Shown in pieces: positions 1 to 12,533 of a stretch of 64,000 nucleotides of DNA. The stretch covers positions 2,480,001 through 2,544,000 of the forward strand of contig JACAXG010000055.1 of the NCBI GenBank assembly GCA_018881555.1, written 5' to 3'. The stretch's first letter is position 1. Each line of letters opens with the position of its first letter. The DNA is from Amblyornis subalaris. Its lineage: Eukaryota; Chordata; Aves; Passeriformes; Ptilonorhynchidae. The notes beneath the pieces were generated by a model that saw only the letters and a program-made list of their open reading frames with translations, was not told where the DNA came from and did not search any database. The position numbers were made by a program, and so were the translations under genes.

Positions 1-244
1 TGCATTTTCATACACAAGACTGTGGGGAAGGTCCCATCATTTCCTATGCAGTATTGTTAATGCTTCCCCATGTCTGTGGAAATACTTCATATATGTTCTA
101 GGATCTTTTTTGTCATTTCTACCTCTTGGTGGCTTGCAGTGATTCTGTGATCAACCAGTGCTTCTGGATATCTAGAAGTGTCTGTCTAGACAGTGAGATG
201 TCTGTCACCTAGCATTTCCAGGTGATGAGCTCTCTGCTTATGCC

Positions 245-530
245 AGAAATGCTCATTATTAGTCCCTAGCTGTACAGCCTTGCACTTTGCACAATTGATT
301 TCCATCCATTTCTATTAATTCAGACCTCAAGGTCATCTGGTTATTACTCTGTGCAATCCCAGTTCTCTTCTGAATTGACAGAACTCCTCCTAACTAGGTA
401 TCATCAGCAAATTATTACCACCCTCTTGCTTTGGGTTACAGTCTTTAATCAGATTGATCCCTGGAATGAATCTTTGAGGAAATCTTCTGGTAACCCAGAG
501 GGTTGCTCTCAGGTTTCATTGAAGAGGCAC
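245..530 (-). mobile_element. Ancient CR1/L3-type LINE fragment (antisense)
   Basis: Read on the plus strand, this stretch has the word order typical of the reverse complement of an old amniote CR1/L3-like reverse-transcriptase region. There is an 'aggtcatctgg' segment near 331, a 'ggtatcatcagcaaattatta' like segment near 397 (antisense of the 'tttgcagatgacacc' block that encodes the F-A-D-D catalytic region), and 'attgatccctgg' near 453. The element therefore runs on the minus strand. It is highly diverged, no open frame survives, and both ends are vague. Family assignment is from pattern memory; a repeat-library search would settle it. Confidence 0.5.
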
Positions 531-1780
531 CACTTGCATCTGCTGGAATTTATGTGCATCTTTTCAGATATTGCTGTCTGGTTTGTGGTAGCAAACCTCC
601 TTCCCTCTTCTGGTTTCCTCTGAAGACAATGTGTCCTTTACATAAATACTTAGACTCTTTGGTAACTTTTAATTTCACTGTAAATATGAAGATTGACTTC
701 AAGTCAACACGTTTTGCCATAAATAGAGTGCATTTCATCACAAGTACATAATTAACTTTTTCCTAATTAATTGTTGGCTGCTTGCCAAATTAGCTCAGTC
801 ACAATACATATTATTTAGAATGATTCCAAGCAAATTATTAGTGTGGTAACCAATTGAAGACACTCAAATATCAAAACTTTGGCAGCCTACAGTTTCCATT
901 TGGAGGCAGGTCAGAGTGGAGCTGCAGTAAATTAAAACAGGGAGTTTTTTCCATAGTTGTTTAGGCACCATTTATTACCCAGGATTGATGCCATCCTCAG
1001 AAGTTACAATCTAAGTCTGTCACTGGGTAAAGCTTGATCCTGGAGTAACTGGCTTCAATGACATTTGCTTAAGGGTGACTTTCAGCCTTGTGCTTATGTG
1101 TGTAGAGTACTTCCAGCATGACATAGTAAACCATGTCTGTTTGTGAAATAATGAATGATTTTAGCAGGTGGCAAATGAGTGACTTTTGGTTAATAAAAAA
1201 ATTAATAACATTAAATTAGTACATCTTAATTTCCTTATTTGAAAATTGCAGTTTGATTAGGCTTGGAACAAGACCTGTTCAGTCTGGTGCTGGGAAATAC
1301 AGGGCTTTCTTTTCCCTGCCTCACTCCCATACCTTGAACTCTGACCCCGGCATTCCTGGCTCATGCTGCTGTAGGGCATGGACAAGGCATGTCACTGCAT
1401 GTATGAGTGACTGGTGTCTTTCAGCTCCTGGAGAGATCCCAGCCTGCTGTGTTTGCCAGGCAAGCTCATCAGCAGCAAGCCTGGCACATGGAATGGTGCA
1501 GCATCCCTCTCCAGCAAGGCTTGGTGCTGCCTCACACACTGCTCGGGCAGGGTGGTGTGACTGGCTTGTTTCTCTCTCACCCCCTGGATATAGGGGCTGC
1601 CGTGCAGTACAGGCAAAGGATTTCACCTGTAAAGAAAACCTTTTAATGCTTAGGCCTTTCTGTGGGACTTGCCACAATCGCTGTTCTTTAGTTTTCCCAT
1701 CACTCTGGAGCATTTAGAAAAGGTAATGATGAAAGAGGATTAATGTAGGAGAGGCACCGTTGGTTCTCATGCAGCAGTTA
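531..1780. other. Unique non-coding stretch with a GC-richer patch
   Basis: No gene or repeat is recognised here. Positions 700-1250 are AT-rich. Positions 1258-1650 are GC-richer and carry overlapping open frames on both strands, but these begin at TTG or sit opposite each other and look like a by-product of composition. A poly-T run (1783-1805) closes the stretch. Confidence 0.6.
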
Positions 1781-1782
1781 TG

Positions 1783-1805
1783 GTTTTTTTGGTTTTTTTT
1801 TTTTT
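1783..1805. repeat. Poly-T low-complexity run
   Basis: Near-pure T tract, interrupted once by GG. It lies about 75 bp before the 3' end of the neighbouring minus-strand CR1 and is probably independent of it. Confidence 0.85.
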
Positions 1806-1877
1806 ACTTTTGCATGTTTCAAACTAGAGGACAACATGGAAGAAAGGCTACATACCAGCTATGGACATTTATTTTCA

Positions 1878-2466
1878 TAAAATCATACAATCCTTTAGGT
1901 CGGAAAAGATCTTTAAGAACATCAAATCTGACTGTTGACCCATTTCCAAGTCCACCACTAAACCATGTCCCTATGTGCCACATTTACACATCTTTTAAAT
2001 ACCTCCAAGGGTGGTGACTCCACCACTTTCCTGGGCAGCCTGTGCTGATGACTGGCAACCCTTTTGATGAAGAAATTTTACCTAATATCCAATCTAAACC
2101 TCCCCTGTTGCAACCTGGGGACATTTCCTCTTGTCCTGTCACTTGCTACCTGAGAGAAGAGACTGACCCTCATCTGGCCACAACCTTCTTTCAGGCAGAG
2201 AGTGATAAGATGCTCCCTGAGCCTTGTTTTCTCCATGCTGAACACCCCCATCTCCCTCAGCCACTACTCATCAGACTTGTGCTCCAGACCCTTCCCCAGC
2301 TTCATTGCCCTTTCCTGGACACATTCCAGCACCTCCATGACCTTTTTGTAGTGAGGGGCCCAGAACTGAACACAGTGCTCAAGGTGTCGCCTCACCGGTG
2401 CTGAGTACAGGGGTCACTGCCCTGGTCCTGCTGGCCACGCTGTTTCTGATACAGCCAGGATGCCTG
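1878..2466 (-). mobile_element. CR1 LINE, 5'-truncated, 3' end of ORF2 plus 3' UTR
   Basis: This is a CR1 non-LTR retrotransposon in minus orientation. The plus strand begins with the antisense of the CR1 tail (aatcatacaatcc near 1881). It continues through the antisense of the last part of ORF2, with landmarks 'ggtgactccaccac' near 2013, 'agagagtgataag' near 2197 and 'gtagtgaggggcccagaactg' near 2347. It ends at the 'gatacagccaggatgcc' block near 2450. Length is about 590 bp against roughly 4.5 kb for full CR1, so the copy is strongly 5'-truncated, as usual for this family. Several frame breaks show it is dead. A 120-codon plus-strand frame inside it (2042-2404) is only the antisense shadow. 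Confidence 0.93.
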
Positions 2467-3360
2467 GGTAGAGGTACGGTGGGTTTAATGCCACTTACAA
2501 ACTCACATGTTTAGTTGCCACATACTGTAAAAGGGTGGTAAAATCTGAACACAGTTTGGCACCAAAAGGTGTCTAGAGGAATCAGAAATCGTTTAGAAAC
2601 AGTATCCTGAGCTACTGTGAGCTTGTTGCTGACACGGGGGCCGTGCCCCTGCAATGCAGGAGATATTGCTGCAAGAATCAGCTGTCTCTGGAGGAGAGGA
2701 CCTGGCATGCACTGGATCTTGAGTTTTTCCTTGACCAGGAGATATTTTCATGTGACGTGTAGTCTAATTTTATATTTTAGCTGTAATGCCACATTGGCAT
2801 TTTTTTTGGTTGAGTTAATCTAAGTCTGAATAAACAGACTAAACCACTGAGACCATTATTTGGCTGCAGTAATCTCTGCATGCAGCAGCTGCCTGTCAGA
2901 GTTGCAGTGTAGAACCTGGGGGCTTCATGCTTTTCTGTAAGTAGATCTATCGCAAAGTTGAATCATTTAAACTCTCGTCAGTTTAAATGAAGCAAATAAC
3001 ATCCTGAAGAGCTGCATTCCGGTCTCTGCTGCCTCGGTGTTTTTTCAGAGTCACACACCATCCCAATGTGCTCTGGTTTTCAACCCAGAGTGATCCCTTT
3101 GATTTCCAGTGGCAAAGACAAGACCTGTGCCTACACCTGAGGTGACTGCCCACCGCGTGAGCCTGTGCTGATGGAGGATGGTGCTTCCCTCACCTTGCAC
3201 ACCTGGGCACAGCGGCTGTGCACCTCTGCGAAGGCAGTTAAGGTTGGCAAAATGACTTCATGTTTTCTACTGAAGATGACTTTCTGCAAAGCAGAGATTG
3301 GATGAACTGCATCCTAAAAGTGTATTTCTCTCTACTGACTGTGGGAATCCCTAGAATTAT
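2467..3360. other. Unique non-coding stretch
   Basis: No gene, repeat family or convincing splice-bounded frame is seen. Composition is mixed, with a slightly GC-richer part at 3050-3240. Confidence 0.6.
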
Positions 3361-3463
3361 TTACATGGTTTAGTGGTGGACTTGGTAGTGCTGGGTTAAC
3401 AGTTGGAGTTGATGATCTTAAAGGTCTTTTCCAACCTAGATGATTCTGTTATTCTAGAATCAT
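3361..3463 (+). mobile_element. CR1 LINE 3' tail fragment
   Basis: This is a short plus-oriented CR1 3' end. It carries 'gtggtggacttggtagtgctgg', then 'gatgatcttaaaggtc' and 'tccaacctagatgattctg', and finishes in a degraded ATTCTG-type tail near 3447-3457. Only the 3' UTR is left. The word order matches bird CR1 3' UTRs closely. Confidence 0.85.
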
Positions 3464-6400
3464 GGAACTGGGTTAAGTGAAAATATCCCTGCTTAGTACC
3501 AGCACTGGGGATATGATAGAAATACCACATCTGCCTTACATGTCTTTTCAAGTATAAATTACAAACTTTTTAGGGCAATGCTCATCTCTTAGAGGCCCAC
3601 GTACAGCACCTTGCACAGTGAGTCCCTGAGCTTATCTGGAGTCTCAAATGGTCACTGTACTCTATCTCCACCTGTTTTATCACTTCTCTGTGAAAACTAT
3701 TATTTTCATTATATGATCAGTAGAAGAAGTGATGCATTACACATTTGCATTCTGTTAATGAACATGGCAGTCTTTAGTCATAAAGAAGTTAGGCTTAAAA
3801 TATTTAGTAAATGTTTTTTAAGCTAATGTACTGCAGTGGTCCCTTTTTAGTTGGCCACTGTAGTATACATTAAATGTCAAAGTGCTTTAGACTATACAAC
3901 ACAATATGTCAGCATTATGCAGCAGCTGAATGCTAGATGCATTTTAGATGCTCAGCAAAGGAAGAGAGATGCTACATTGTTGGGAATTCTTCCTGACTTT
4001 CAATCAAATACCTGATCTGCAATGCCAAACACAAACTGCATTTCATTTAAAAATGCTGCTAGGTAGTCCTTGATTGAACACTCTGAACCTGATCAGAATC
4101 TAATTTGGGTTTGTATTACAAAAGACACTTATATTAGCACCTCTTGGAGATCAATAACAGGTTTTAATGCATACTAATAAATAAGGTCCTAATTCCAAAT
4201 ACAGCTTTAAGTTTCACAAGAACAACATAGTTGTTGCTAATCAAATCTTTGTTGAACTAGAAGCAGTGAAATGGAGTACTGTTTTCAGACAAACGTCTCA
4301 GAATTACGCTAACAAATGCCACAAAAGGAAACCACACTAATCTGTTTTTCACAGTTGTGAGTGCAATTAAGTGGCACATTTTAGGGGAAAATGCTTGTTC
4401 ATGAGGGAATCCTGACTTCTTCCTGATGGTTAGTGTGCCTGCTCAGTGTGTGCTGCAGTAAATAGTTTCCCTTTATGACAATAAAAACCATCATCTTCTG
4501 CAGAGTTAAGAAAATTTGGAAGAAATTATGTCCATACATGATTGCTCATACTAGCAAGTAGACTATTGACTGGCAGAATGATTTTGCTCAAAGGATTTGC
4601 CATGGTTGTACAAACTCCATATTTGGCTAATTGATAATGAAGACAACCCTTCGTCTCTCTTCTATTGTACCCCAGCCAATGCTTCTCTGGCAGACTGGAG
4701 CCCTAGGAGTCTGCTGCAATAATAACTGTATGTCAATTTACTAATAATATTTTAATTCAAAATTCTATATAGACAGGATGCAATTTGATTTTCTAGGATT
4801 TATTCTTATTTTCTCCATTACCGCGTTAATTACATTACTGGATTTGGTGAGCGAAAACTCAGCGTGTCTCCCAGATCTCAGCAGCTGATGGAAAATTCAA
4901 GAAATTGATCTTGACGGTTTGTGTAGCACTGCAGGTGATGCACTGCGTGGGAGGTAGAGGAAGATTTTATTGATCCAGTAATGTCATTCCCCATACTTCT
5001 GTCCTCCCACTGAACCAACCATTTCGTCTCTGCTGCAATAATTTACGTGTTGCAGAGCCACACTTTTCTCTCTGGTGTAACACCAGCCTCTCAAAGAAAG
5101 ATGCTCATGATGCCCCTTCACTTTACTGAACCACATCTATTCCTTGGGACTTGTATTCTGATCCTGTTGTGGCTGGTTGAGGTTTTGGGGTTTTTTGTGT
5201 GCCTACATTCATAATCACTCAAAGTATTGAGGTGGTTTTTCCTGGGCCTCCAGGAAGAATGACACCTGTATTGTTTGTCATAAAATACATCAGACATATA
5301 AGTCTGTATTTGTTCACCAAAGCAAATAAAATGTCCTGAATGCCTGGGGATATACTCATAATATGACAAGGAGGAGGTAGTCTGTGTGAATATAAATCAG
5401 AATTTATACACTGGAGCCCCTGCTTCTATAGTTCAGGCTTTTTCACTTTACAGAAAAAGCTANGGAGATTTTCAATTAGCAAAACAAAATTATTTCTGCA
5501 ATTAGGTAATTAAACCTCACAGCACAGTTGTGTTTCCATAGACAGGGGCTATGGTGAGTGGAGGGCTTGTGTCTGAACTGGGGAGGGACAGTCTGGAGTT
5601 GCTGGAACACAATCTCCAGAGCTTCCATTTCATCACATGGAGGTTGCTGCTGTGAAAGAGGGGATGGAATATGGGATGACTGGGGTTTAAACTGCCCAAA
5701 CAGCTTAAACTTCCCTTCAGAAGTAACAAAATGCTCTACCTAATGTTGTACCGAGAACACAAGTGTCAAGCATCAGTGTGATCCTAATGTGGTCCTTCTC
5801 TGAGTGCTCTCCTTCCCTAACTAGACAACACCCCTTCCCTCTTCAGCTGGCACTTGAGGAAGGGGTGCTACCACTGTTTTCAGACAAAAGTGTGCTGCTC
5901 AGCTCTTGGAAAGCTCCTGCATGGCATCACCATGAAAGGCATCACCACAAGAAATGGCCTTTGCAGCTGATGGCACCAAAATGAGCACACAAGGTCCTCC
6001 AGGCAAGGAAACTGCTTACACATGAAAAAGAGAAAGAAATGGTCCCTGGAGAAGACCTTCCTCAAGTCTGCTTTGGTCTCCCTCCTGGCAGGCTGAAGTT
6101 ACAGTTCCCACTTACAGTTCCACTGAAATGTGGACTGCTTTTGTAATAGGACAAGCAGAAGGGAAATGTATGGATTTCTGTAACCATGGTCCTTGGCAGT
6201 GCTGCACTACATCCACCCCCTGAAGTTTCCTCTCATCTCTAAAGTTTGCTTGCCAGACTGTGTAGGGTATTTGTTACTCTGAGATTTGTTCTTCATACAT
6301 GTACTTTTGTCATTCTACCTTAATAAGCACAACAAAACAATGGCAGTAAATATACTAAACATGTGAAGCTCAACATTTCTCAAGAGTATTTAATATTATT

Positions 6401-9185
6401 TGCCTGCTAATTTGTTGGTTTGATTCAGGAATGCAGTGTCTTCTTTGCATTCAGAGTTCAAATGAATGAGGATTTCTCACTGGAACTTTTCTTTCCCCTT
6501 ACTGGTATTTGCTCTAGAAGAAACCATTTGAGAAAAATAGGTTCTGATTTTTGTTCATTCCGTAATAGCAAGATTACTAATGCAAAAAGAAATCTAGATA
6601 CAGTCCAGAAGTTTTTATTAACATTTTATTTGCTGATGTCTTAAATCTAAAAAGGTTATATCAAGTTTAAACTACATTAGCATTTGTATTGAGCAATAGC
6701 TAGTCCCTAATGACTTTAGAATTACAGTTTACTGCTGTGAATACTTAATCTTTCTTACAAGCTTTTAAATTAGAAGAATAAATGCTGCTAAAAAGAAAAA
6801 AATCAAGTTATGTACATGGTAGAGTTGCAAAACTACACTATATGATTAAATATGCTATAGTATTTTGATTTAGGACTCAAAGGATGGGCTTATTTTTCAT
6901 GGAGAACTATATATGGAACATAAATAATTCTAAATACAGTTCAGCCAAATAGAATTCAGTGAGATGGGGAAGAGAGGGACCCTAAACTATATCTCACTGC
7001 TTTTTGGTGCCTTCTACGTACAAAAAGAAGCACCAGATTCTTAGATTTTATTATTTCAGGCATATGTGTTGTCTTAGGACCCTGATGCAAGGCTTGTCCA
7101 TGTCCTTCTGCAGCTTGGGAGCCTGAATTCATGGAAGGCAGTGCTCAATTTCTCCNGGAGAGCGTGGCTGTGGTGTCAGAGCTGCATGTTTCACTCTGCT
7201 AGCAGTGTATCCTCAAGATGACTGTTACCAAATTGCTGCATCCAAGCTACAGAACAGATTGCTTGACATCCTCCTATCAGATTGTTAAACTTGAAGACTT
7301 GCTAGGTGCAAAAGGAACCCATATTGGATGTAAAGCCAAGAATTTAGTTTACTTAAAGTCTTAAGACCTGAATGAGAGAGTTATTATTTCTCCAGTTACA
7401 ATGATCACAATGAAGACAAGTTCAAATTGTTAAAATTATACATACACAAAGCTTTCTAAACCCCATCCATTTCTCTGGTGGTGTGCTCATCCTTCCATTG
7501 CTCTACTGACTCCTGCTGCCAGTGTCTTAAGTCTTGGAGGACGGAGCATCCTCAGCATCCTGAGTTGCACAGTGTTGATGATTTCCTCCTGGGATCCTCT
7601 TGGGATAGTTTTTGCCTTTACTAACATGTACTGCAATTTGCCGGTTCTTCGCCGGCTTGCCAGTCTACATTAGGTCAGAACTTACTGTCTCTCTTACATG
7701 GGGGTGTTGTCTTGTTGTTCCTGAACCTGGTTTACTCAGCTCCCACACTTCAGTCCTTGGCTGACCTGTAAACCTCTGCTGTTGAGTTGTTAATAGCCCT
7801 GGGTCTGCTGGTGTCACTGCTGTTACAAATTTGTGGTCATTTAGAGGGAATTTTAAAGAATGTTCTTACTTTGAAGTGAGTTTTACTAAGGGGCTGCTGA
7901 GAAAACTGATGGGGCTGGTTTGGTAGAGAGGGAGAAGTCTTCAAGCCTGGAACATTTTGAAACTTTCATTGCAAATAATTCTTGCAATGCTTATCAGGTG
8001 AATGGTATGTATTATATAATGTGAAACACTGCGCTAATCATAGCAGTGATTATTATGCAAAGCCTTTTTCCAAGGTAGGTCTTGAAATGCCCTAAGGACA
8101 CAGCAGGGAAGTGTTGGGGAATTCAGGATGCATTTTCACACTTTTATTCTATTTTATTCCCTCACATTTCACACCAGCTCATGCCAATCATTTGTTAATG
8201 AAGGATAGGGACTTTCCTTGTCGTCGTTTGTTCCTGAAATTGTACCTTGCCTCTGAGATGTACACTGAAGGAAGAACTCACCATTCAGATGTTGCTCTGC
8301 TTTCAATCAACCTTTGTAGATCAAACACAAAAAGAAGGTGACCCTGAAATGCAATGACCTTCTTGGTGCTGCAATCTCAAATCAACAAACATAGAAGAAA
8401 ATAATTAGGAACTCTTTTTCAGTATCATAAAGCTGTAGTTCAGTTCGCACATTTTTCCAGTGAAAATTTTGAAAATTATGATACAATGATGCTCACATAG
8501 GAAAAGCAAGAATAAGAAGATGCAGGATAATAACAGCATTACTTTCTAGCATCTACGTTTCACATAAATTGGATTATTCCACAGCATCATCGCTCTAAAT
8601 TGACCATTGCCTATACCAGAAGTGGAAGCCTCCATTATGCTGGTGCTCAGTAAAACCCAGCACAGACCGTGGTGGTCAAGGCTGTGACACAGGACAGCAC
8701 AGGTTCTGCTTCCAGGTGCCTCCTGGTACTCAAGATGACCCCAGTCTTTCCCTTAAACTCATTGTTGCGGGCATTTAAATTTACTGTCTGCAGCAGTTCA
8801 CAAATTTATACTTGTTCTGAAATCTTCCATGCCAAATTTGTACCCTAAGAAGATAATTTATTCACTTTCCCAGTGATGTCACTGACATAGCAATGGAGTT
8901 GGTTCTCTCGCCAGTTATTTGTTGGAGTAAGTAGTTGGGTACATAAAGAATGGATTGTCAACCATTAACTCAATGTATTTTCTAGGGCACATCGTTGGTC
9001 AAAGTTGAAAATGTGTGACTTTTTTAATACTGGGCATTATTTAAAATCTTATCCTCACTTGTAGGATTGTTTTTATCTTTTATTTAGTCGCTCAATTGTT
9101 GAAATGATAGTATTCAATCCTAATGTCTGTCTTCAGATCACAGCTGTCATGGCTTTCAGTTGGTGATGTCTTTGCCTGAAGGTGA
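3464..9185. other. Long unique, mostly AT-rich region
   Basis: No coding region or repeat family is recognised over this 5.7 kb. It contains scattered homopolymer runs and two isolated N bases (5463, 7156). Positions 4000-4900 and 6270-6960 are AT-rich with many TAAT cores. A short GC cluster near 7640-7660 contains a repeated GCCGG. All open frames are short and overlap on both strands. Confidence 0.55.
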
Positions 9186-10180
9186 TAAGTGAATGTTCCT
9201 CAAAGCATGCAGTGGTTTGTGGGGGAGAGCTTGAGGGCAGGAGTTCAGCCTGCCTGGAGGTCAGTCAGCCTGTGGGCTGGTCAGACTCACATCACTCATC
9301 TCCCAGGGAAGGTTCCCCCTCCTTCACTGCAGGTACAGCCATATGAAGCCTTTGGCCTTGCGGAAAGGTGGGAACTCAGGTTGCCTCCTCTTTGGCAAGT
9401 GGAGAGACAGATTACATTTTGGTCACTCTCTCTGCTCCAGTTGGTCTCCAGTTACCTCCTGCCAAATGCCAGTGTTTCCCACAGGGTAAAGCACCTCCTG
9501 CCTTCAGGGGACTAGGCTGCCATCACCCGCACAGGTCTCCCTCCTTGGTGAGGACTAGTGCTGTGACCCCATGATGCTTCAGGATAGGGAAGAGGTCAGG
9601 AATGTCCCTGACCCCACCAACATCAGGTACCTTCCCGGAGAGATATCTGGACACGTCTGCTGTACCGGGATCTCTCCAGACAGGGTGAGCCAGGTGCATC
9701 CGGAGAAGTTGTCTACACCCATCTCCTCAGAGGGCTGGAGAGGGTCTGGCTGGGGTTCTTGGTCGTGTTTAGGTCCAAAGAAGGGAGTAAGCTGTGTAAA
9801 TCAAATACAGCCAGGAGAGCATTCACTGTGGGGGACAACTCCAGATGCAGACACCTCTCAGGGTTAGGCCTGATGTTGAATATTGCATCTGTGGTCTGAC
9901 ACACAGAACTCCAACAAAAACCAGCTGTAGCCACTAAGTCCTTTTGTTGCTGTGGGCCCAATCCAGAGCAGGGCATGAGCTTCCAGCTCTCAGTGTAACC
10001 CCTGATGTCCCACTAACGCCTGTGAGGATGGCAGGCGGCTCAGGCTGGCATTAGGAACCTGAACCACAATGTTGCAGTTCATGCCTCCAGGGAATCAGCT
10101 TCCTACTGGAATAAAGCAACAGTTGTCCTCCCATTCCCAGGCATGCACTGACACTGGCTGCTTTCTGGAGCGTGAGAGCG
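9186..10180. other. GC-richer patch without recognised genes
   Basis: This kilobase is clearly richer in G+C than its surroundings and has several overlapping frames of 68-108 codons in three frames and on both strands. None has a recognisable domain or is bounded by good splice signals. It may be the remains of an old element or simply a composition island. Confidence 0.45.
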
Positions 10181-10689
10181 TCTCATCAATTTTCCCAGTT
10201 CTAGATGGGACAAAAATTTACTCCAGCATTTAAAGCCAAAGTAGGGAAATTTATCAACAAGACCATGGGGACATCCATCTTCCTTTGTCAGCGTGAAAAA
10301 TAAGTCTTTTAGATTCCTCAACTAATACTTTATATTTTTTAACAGATCCAGACTCTCCTTTTGTTTTTAACCTGGACATTTATTTTTGTGCTGTTTCTTT
10401 TAGCCCTTCATGCAGGGATGCTGTGGGATGGTAACCATAGTAACTGCAGAACATGGAAGACAATTTCAGCCCCCAAATGCATATTACTGGGCTTGTGTTT
10501 GCTGGACGTGAATTGTCTCATTCCCTAAACAACAGAAGGAAGTGAAAAGAAGTTACTTGTTTCACAGCAATTAAAGGAGAAACTCAGACAGTTACCAGAC
10601 AGTGGGAGAAATATGCATTAGGTGCTGTTCTGGTATGTCCAGGAAGCCACTATAGACAGATAAGACCAAAATGAAATCTAAGTTCTGGT

Positions 10690-10746
10690 TTTATATATCT
10701 TATATATATAATATATTCAATAACAATATTATGTATATTTAATAAC
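10690..10746. repeat. (TA)n-rich low-complexity tract
   Basis: TATATA-type runs pass into two nearby copies of 'aataacaat' (about 10721 and 10741). It is an interrupted AT dinucleotide repeat. Confidence 0.75.
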
Positions 10747-11360
10747 AATCAAATAATCTGGTCTGAGGCTTTCTTACCCACACTGGGCATTTCATCATGA
10801 TTGTGAACATTGTTGGGTGATCTCAGGGGTTTGCTGTGCAGGGGCTTCACCAACACAGTGCCAGAGCTGTGGCTGTGTGCTATAGGCAGTGGGGAACTTG
10901 CCCATTACTCCAAAGCAGATGCACCAGATGGAGCAGCAATGCAGTGTGGGGCTCAGCCCCTCGTCTTCGATGTCCAGCTTTGAGTGCTCACCTACAGAAG
11001 GTGATCTCCCAGGGTTTGTCCCCAGGTGATGGAGCCCAGCATCTTAGGAAGTCATCCTAAGGATTGAGGCCCCATGGAGAGGAAAGGGAAGTTGGGGAGT
11101 TAGAATTTTTCTCATGTGATTTAAAGCTGCTAGGGAGGAAATAAGAGTATGAAATGATACTGGAAAACACAAAAAGTGATTCTGCTGTACTGATATCTCC
11201 AGTCTGATAGAATTGGCCTCTTATGTGACAGGTCAGAGATGATGTTCTGTGCATGACCAAAACCTTTTTACTTATGTGACAGAAATCCCTATTTGACCCA
11301 GGGTGGTATAGGATATTGCTGTGGAATGCTTGTTGCAAAAGATCTTGTGCTTTCTCTCCC

Positions 11361-11430
11361 ACCCCTGTTCTCCATATAAACAATCCTATTTCCCCACCAC
11401 TTTTTTCCATATGAACAATCCTATTTCCCC
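11361..11430. repeat. Two-copy 35-bp tandem duplication
   Basis: The block starting 'ccatataaacaatcctattt' at 11372 recurs at 11407 as 'ccatatgaacaatcctattt'. The 24-base cores, including the following CCCC, differ at one position, and the preceding pyrimidine-rich bases are similar too. The period is 35 bp. Confidence 0.85.
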
Positions 11431-12476
11431 TGTGCATGAATGTCCCAGAGGAGGCAGCTCCATGGCTGCAGTGGTTTCTGTTTCCAGCTACACAACAGAC
11501 TTGGGTATTTTAGGGACCAAACCAAAATGATGACAGTATGTAGTAACGTTAGGTGCTACCATTTGTCTTGCCCTTGATAGCACATAGACAGATAGCTGCA
11601 TTTATTGTTGAATAAGATCACTTATTATAAAAGTACTTCAGTACTTTCCCAGTTCTAGGGATTTATTTTTATGTGCGTTTGAAAATTAGTGCCTTGATGA
11701 ATCACAAACCAATAAATAGTTTCTTTTCCTAGAAATGCTTTTTTTCAGGGGACTACTAAGCCTAGCCCTCAGGAACTTAAAAATTTACTACACTGCTTAG
11801 ACTAATGAGATTATATTTATAATACCAAATTTGTAATAACTTAAAAAATAAATTATCCTTTGCTTTTGAACTGATATGTACTTTTCCTTTCTCTCAGAGG
11901 GAAACAAACTTTGAAATGAGAGAAACCGAGTTTTACAGAGTAATAAGACTCCACAAGTCAGATATTAATGAAAAACAATAATGGTGAGAACTGTTGACTT
12001 AATAAGAAAAGAAAAATGAGGCAGCTTAGTACTCCTTAGCTGGTTTAATGTTGAAATTGGATTTACTTATGTATCTTTTTAGGAACCTCCTCCCTTTATG
12101 ACTTTCTACAGAGTTGATTTTAGTATTAGTATTTTCATCATATGGAAAAACTTGTTTTCCTCCGTTATGTCCAAAAAATGTTACCTGGGGATAAACAGCC
12201 ATTTTTGCAACAGTGGAGAACAACAACCACAGCAACAGATGTGTAAGAACAGGCACCTTTCATGGCCACACTTTTTTGCACTTCCACATGGATTAACAAG
12301 GGCACACACAACTCCCCAGTGAATGCTGCAGTGTTTTCCATGCTGCATTTCTCTCCTACTTTGATCTCTGGAACACATTTCTCATGAAAATGTTGGATTT
12401 TTCCCCAGCTTTTGCTCATGGGCCTGAAAACAATGAACTAATTCTCTCTCATCCAGCAAAGAAAGTAGGAAGATAC
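11431..12476. other. Unique AT-rich stretch
   Basis: No gene or repeat is recognised. Overlapping short frames at 12026-12419 lie on both strands and show no domain. Confidence 0.55.
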
Positions 12477-12533
12477 TGCAACAACTGCTGCAAATTCAAT
12501 AACAGCAACAGTAACAACAACAGCAGCAACAAT
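12477..12533. repeat. Imperfect CAA/CAG trinucleotide tract
   Basis: A run of CAA, CAG and AAC-type triplets, with interruptions, in otherwise A-rich sequence. It has no surrounding open reading frame, so there is no sign that it encodes a polyglutamine tract. Confidence 0.8.

Noticed and set aside
1253..1717. 154-codon plus-strand open frame
   Set aside because: It starts at TTG, overlaps equally long frames on the other strand, and lies in a GC-richer patch; no domain seen.
2042..2404. 120-codon plus-strand open frame
   Set aside because: It lies wholly inside a minus-strand CR1 and is the antisense shadow of CR1 ORF2.
3875..3895. 'caaagtgctt' resembling a miR-17-family seed region
   Set aside because: The bases after the seed do not match and no hairpin arm is visible nearby.
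9189..9867. Series of plus-strand frames in a GC-rich patch, possible old retroviral gene
   Set aside because: No retroviral motif could be read in any frame and no LTRs flank it.
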